DNA of 8,754 bases from JBDHUX01 sp039809405 (GTDB lineage Bacteria > Patescibacteriota > Gracilibacteria > Absconditabacterales > Absconditicoccaceae), in NCBI GenBank assembly GCA_039809405.1, contig JBDHUX010000041.1, positions 1 to 8,754 of the forward strand, read 5' to 3'. The notes below the pieces were generated by a model. That model worked only from the letters and a program-made list of their open reading frames with translations. It did not search any database and was not told the DNA's origin. Shown piece after piece: positions 7,285 through 8,754 of the stretch (positions are counted from its first letter, which is position 1; the number at the start of each line of letters is the position of its first letter). The position numbers and the translations under genes were made by a program.

Positions 7285-7716
7285 TTATGCTATCCAGCTA
7301 TTTCAATCATTTAATATCATATTTAGACCATTTAGATATTTTTCTGCTGTTAGATCTGGAAATTTACTAAATGATACGAATATATTATCTTTTAGAGTTC
7401 CTCTCTCTCTTTCAGTCAATCCCATAGACCTTTCTTGAAATGACTTACAATATCTTTTATAAACTCTTTATCTGTCATATCATCATACACATTTTGTTTG
7501 GATAGTACACACTGTAGTTCCATATATTTATTATTATCTCGATTGTTTTCTGTGATATCCTGATATATATATTGATAGTATTTGTAACTGGTAAGTATTG
7601 GGTGTAGAATTTTAATTGCACCTTGTTCATAATATCTTTTAGGAGATAAGGATAAGGGAGGAAGCGAAATCAGAAGCAAAAGTAAAATAAAAAAAGATTA
7701 CCGTATCTATTTTCAT
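7285..7716 (-). CDS. Small secreted protein gene with two tract-associated frameshifts
   Basis: ATG 7716 starts MKIDTVIF and then meets a T7 run (7689-7695 on the + strand as A7). Read with T6 it continues FILLLLLISLPPLSLS, completing a convincing signal peptide of about 23 residues, and goes on through a Tyr-rich region (SYKYYQYIYQDITENN) and an acidic/amphipathic region (VYDDMTDKEFIKDIVSHFKKGLWD). A TGA at 7416-7418 reads as Gly. As written the frame stops at 7392-7394, just after an (AG)5 tract (7401-7410), giving about 107 residues. With (AG)4 it would run on as ERGTLKDNIFVSFSKFPDL to a TAA at 7285-7287, about 142 residues. With the T7 as written, translation from the ATG ends after 25 codons. 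It is either switchable, decaying or mis-assembled. I do not recognise the family. Expression would be outward, to the cell surface or medium. Confidence 0.45.
7401..7410. repeat. (CT)5 / (AG)5 tract inside the secreted-protein gene
   Basis: Five CT units on the + strand, AG on the coding minus strand. One unit fewer would join the upstream frame to a further 36-codon stretch of protein-like sequence ending at 7285. Confidence 0.85.
7689..7695. repeat. A7 / T7 homopolymer inside the signal peptide
   Basis: Seven T residues on the coding minus strand, after the seventh codon of the secreted-protein gene. Six T residues would restore a continuous signal peptide. Confidence 0.85.
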
Positions 7717-7725
7717 AATCTTTAT

Positions 7726-7731
7726 ATTATA
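7726..7731 (-). promoter_or_regulatory. -10 box of the minus-strand secreted-protein gene
   Basis: A perfect TATAAT on the minus strand ends 9 nt before the ATG at 7716. Any transcript would begin at or within a few bases of the start codon, which implies a leaderless or near-leaderless mRNA. A TTGACT lies only 2 nt upstream, too close to serve as its -35 box. Confidence 0.35.
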
Positions 7732-7849
7732 AAAGTCAAGTATATTTTTGTATTATATGTATTATATTATTTTTTTTAAAAACATAAAAAATTGTTACTA
7801 TAGAACATTTTATTTTTTTTATTGGTTTTACTTTTTTGAATATTTGTTA

Positions 7850-7877
7850 TTGAAAACTATGTTGATAATATTATAAA
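7850..7877 (+). promoter_or_regulatory. Candidate serS promoter
   Basis: TTGAAA (7850-7855) and TATAAA (7872-7877) are separated by 16 nt. An alternative -10 box is the TATAAT at 7898-7903, closer to the ATG and next to the TATTATCTTTATAT block (7881-7894) shared with the atpD upstream region. The DNA is so AT-rich that neither choice is firm. Confidence 0.3.
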
Positions 7878-7927
7878 ATATATTATCTTTATATGATTAT
7901 AATTATTTAAAATTATATAACTCACAG

Positions 7928-8754
7928 ATGTTAGACCCAAAGTTCATATACGAAAATATCAATCTAATCCGTAAAGTAGCAAGTGACAAGTTTGTAGATG
8001 TGGATTTAGATAACTTTGTTTCTATTTATGAAGGTATGAAAGATAGTCAGAAAGAGCTAGATCAATTAAATGCTTCCAAAAAACAAGCCGCAGCAAATAA
8101 AGATATAGAATTAGGTAAGTCGCTAAAAGAGAAGGGAGCTATGTTGGAGGAGAGAGTAAGAGATTTGGAGATGAGATATAGAGAACTTGCAGAAACTATC
8201 CCAAATTTATATAGCCCAGACACTCCTTATGGTAAAGATGACAATGAAAATATAGTACTGAAAAAGTGGTGAGAACCAAGACAGTTCGATTTTCCTATAA
8301 AAGATCATACTGATTTATGATTGTGACTGGATATATTGGATTTTGATACTGCAGGTGAGGTAAGTGGTAGCAGATTTGTCTATATAAAAAATGATCTTGC
8401 GTTGCTACAATTCGCTATAATTAACTGGGTTTTTCAAACTTTGACTGATCAAACTATCATAGATTATATCATATCATCAAATAATTTAAACATAAGCAAT
8501 AGGCCTTTTTCTGCTGTGATACCTCCAGTAATTATGAAGAAAGAAGTGATGAAAAAGATGGGCAGATACAATCCAAACGATCAGACATACGAATTAATCC
8601 ATGATGATATGGTGCTGGTAGCTAGTGCGGAGCATAGTATATGACCTATGTTTATGGATAAGATGATAGATGCTGATATATTACCAATAAGATATCTATG
8701 ATATAGTAGTGCTTTCCGTAGAGAAGCCTGAAGTTATGGTAAAGATACCAAAGG
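7928..8754 (+). CDS. serS: Seryl-tRNA synthetase (3' truncated by window end)
   Basis: SerRS is a class II synthetase that charges tRNA-Ser with serine in the cytoplasm. The first 275 of roughly 420 residues are present. They show the start MLDPKFIYENINLIRK, the N-terminal coiled-coil tRNA-binding arm (about 30-100, rich in Lys/Glu heptads), the linker AETIPNLYSPDTPYGKDDNEN, the FDTAGEVSGSRFVY segment opening the catalytic domain, the serine-site SAEHSIGP (233-240; TAE in most homologues) and the class II motif 2 region FRREAGSYGKDTKG starting at 263. Six TGA codons read as Gly, including the conserved Gly of REAG. The ATG at 7928 matches the family N-terminus exactly. No Shine-Dalgarno sequence precedes it. 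It is divergent from the secreted-protein gene, so it probably starts its own transcript. Motif 3 and the stop codon lie beyond the window. Confidence 0.96.

Larger units (their letters stand above)
7717..7927. other. AT-rich divergent intergenic region
   Basis: This 211-nt spacer separates the minus-strand secreted-protein gene from serS. It is made mostly of A and T tracts and must hold both promoters. No open frame or RNA motif was recognised. Confidence 0.6.

Noticed and set aside
7214..7438. 74-codon + strand frame with hydrophobic, Phe/Tyr-rich product
   Set aside because: It lies antisense to the two minus-strand frames, which have better protein character and in-frame TGA at glycine-like positions.

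Overview
The window is AT-rich and comes from a bacterium that reads TGA as glycine (translation table 25). TGA codons interrupt every recognisable gene, and in SufB, AtpD, ComEC and SerRS they fall where the families have invariant glycines. This use of UGA is known from the candidate phyla Gracilibacteria (BD1-5) and Absconditabacteria (SR1), so the window most likely comes from one of these host-associated CPR lineages. The sequence alone does not say which. Under the standard code the genes look like chains of short fragments. All coordinates here use TGA = Gly.

Layout. (1) 1-3317, + strand: a compact run of sufB (5' end missing), a DUF218/YdcF-like gene overlapping its stop, and comEC 14 nt further on. 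(2) 3318-3850: two doubtful small ORFs, then a rho-independent terminator. (3) 3851-4472: a TTGACA box directly followed by an (AG)8 tract, a stretch that can fold into nested hairpins, and a small unknown gene whose better C-terminus is one base out of frame after an A6 run. (4) 4571-5971: a complete but isolated atpD. A non-coding stretch with a long hairpin terminator follows. (5) 6248-6997: a UbiA-like membrane protein. (6) 6994-7716, - strand: an 84-codon gene and, upstream of it, a small secreted-protein gene broken in a T7 run and an (AG)5 tract. (7) 7928-8754: serS, cut off by the window end, divergent from the secreted-protein gene.

The recognisable functions are housekeeping: Fe-S cluster assembly, envelope or DNA uptake, ATP synthesis, possibly lipid-linked chemistry, and serine tRNA charging. 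The unusual parts are the two accessory patches, 3318-4472 and 6994-7716. They hold short, poorly conserved, partly secreted or membrane proteins with simple-sequence tracts at frame-breaking or promoter positions. These may be switchable (phase-variable) loci, decaying genes, or assembly errors. The sequence alone does not decide between these. No mobile element, CRISPR array, tRNA or rRNA was seen.
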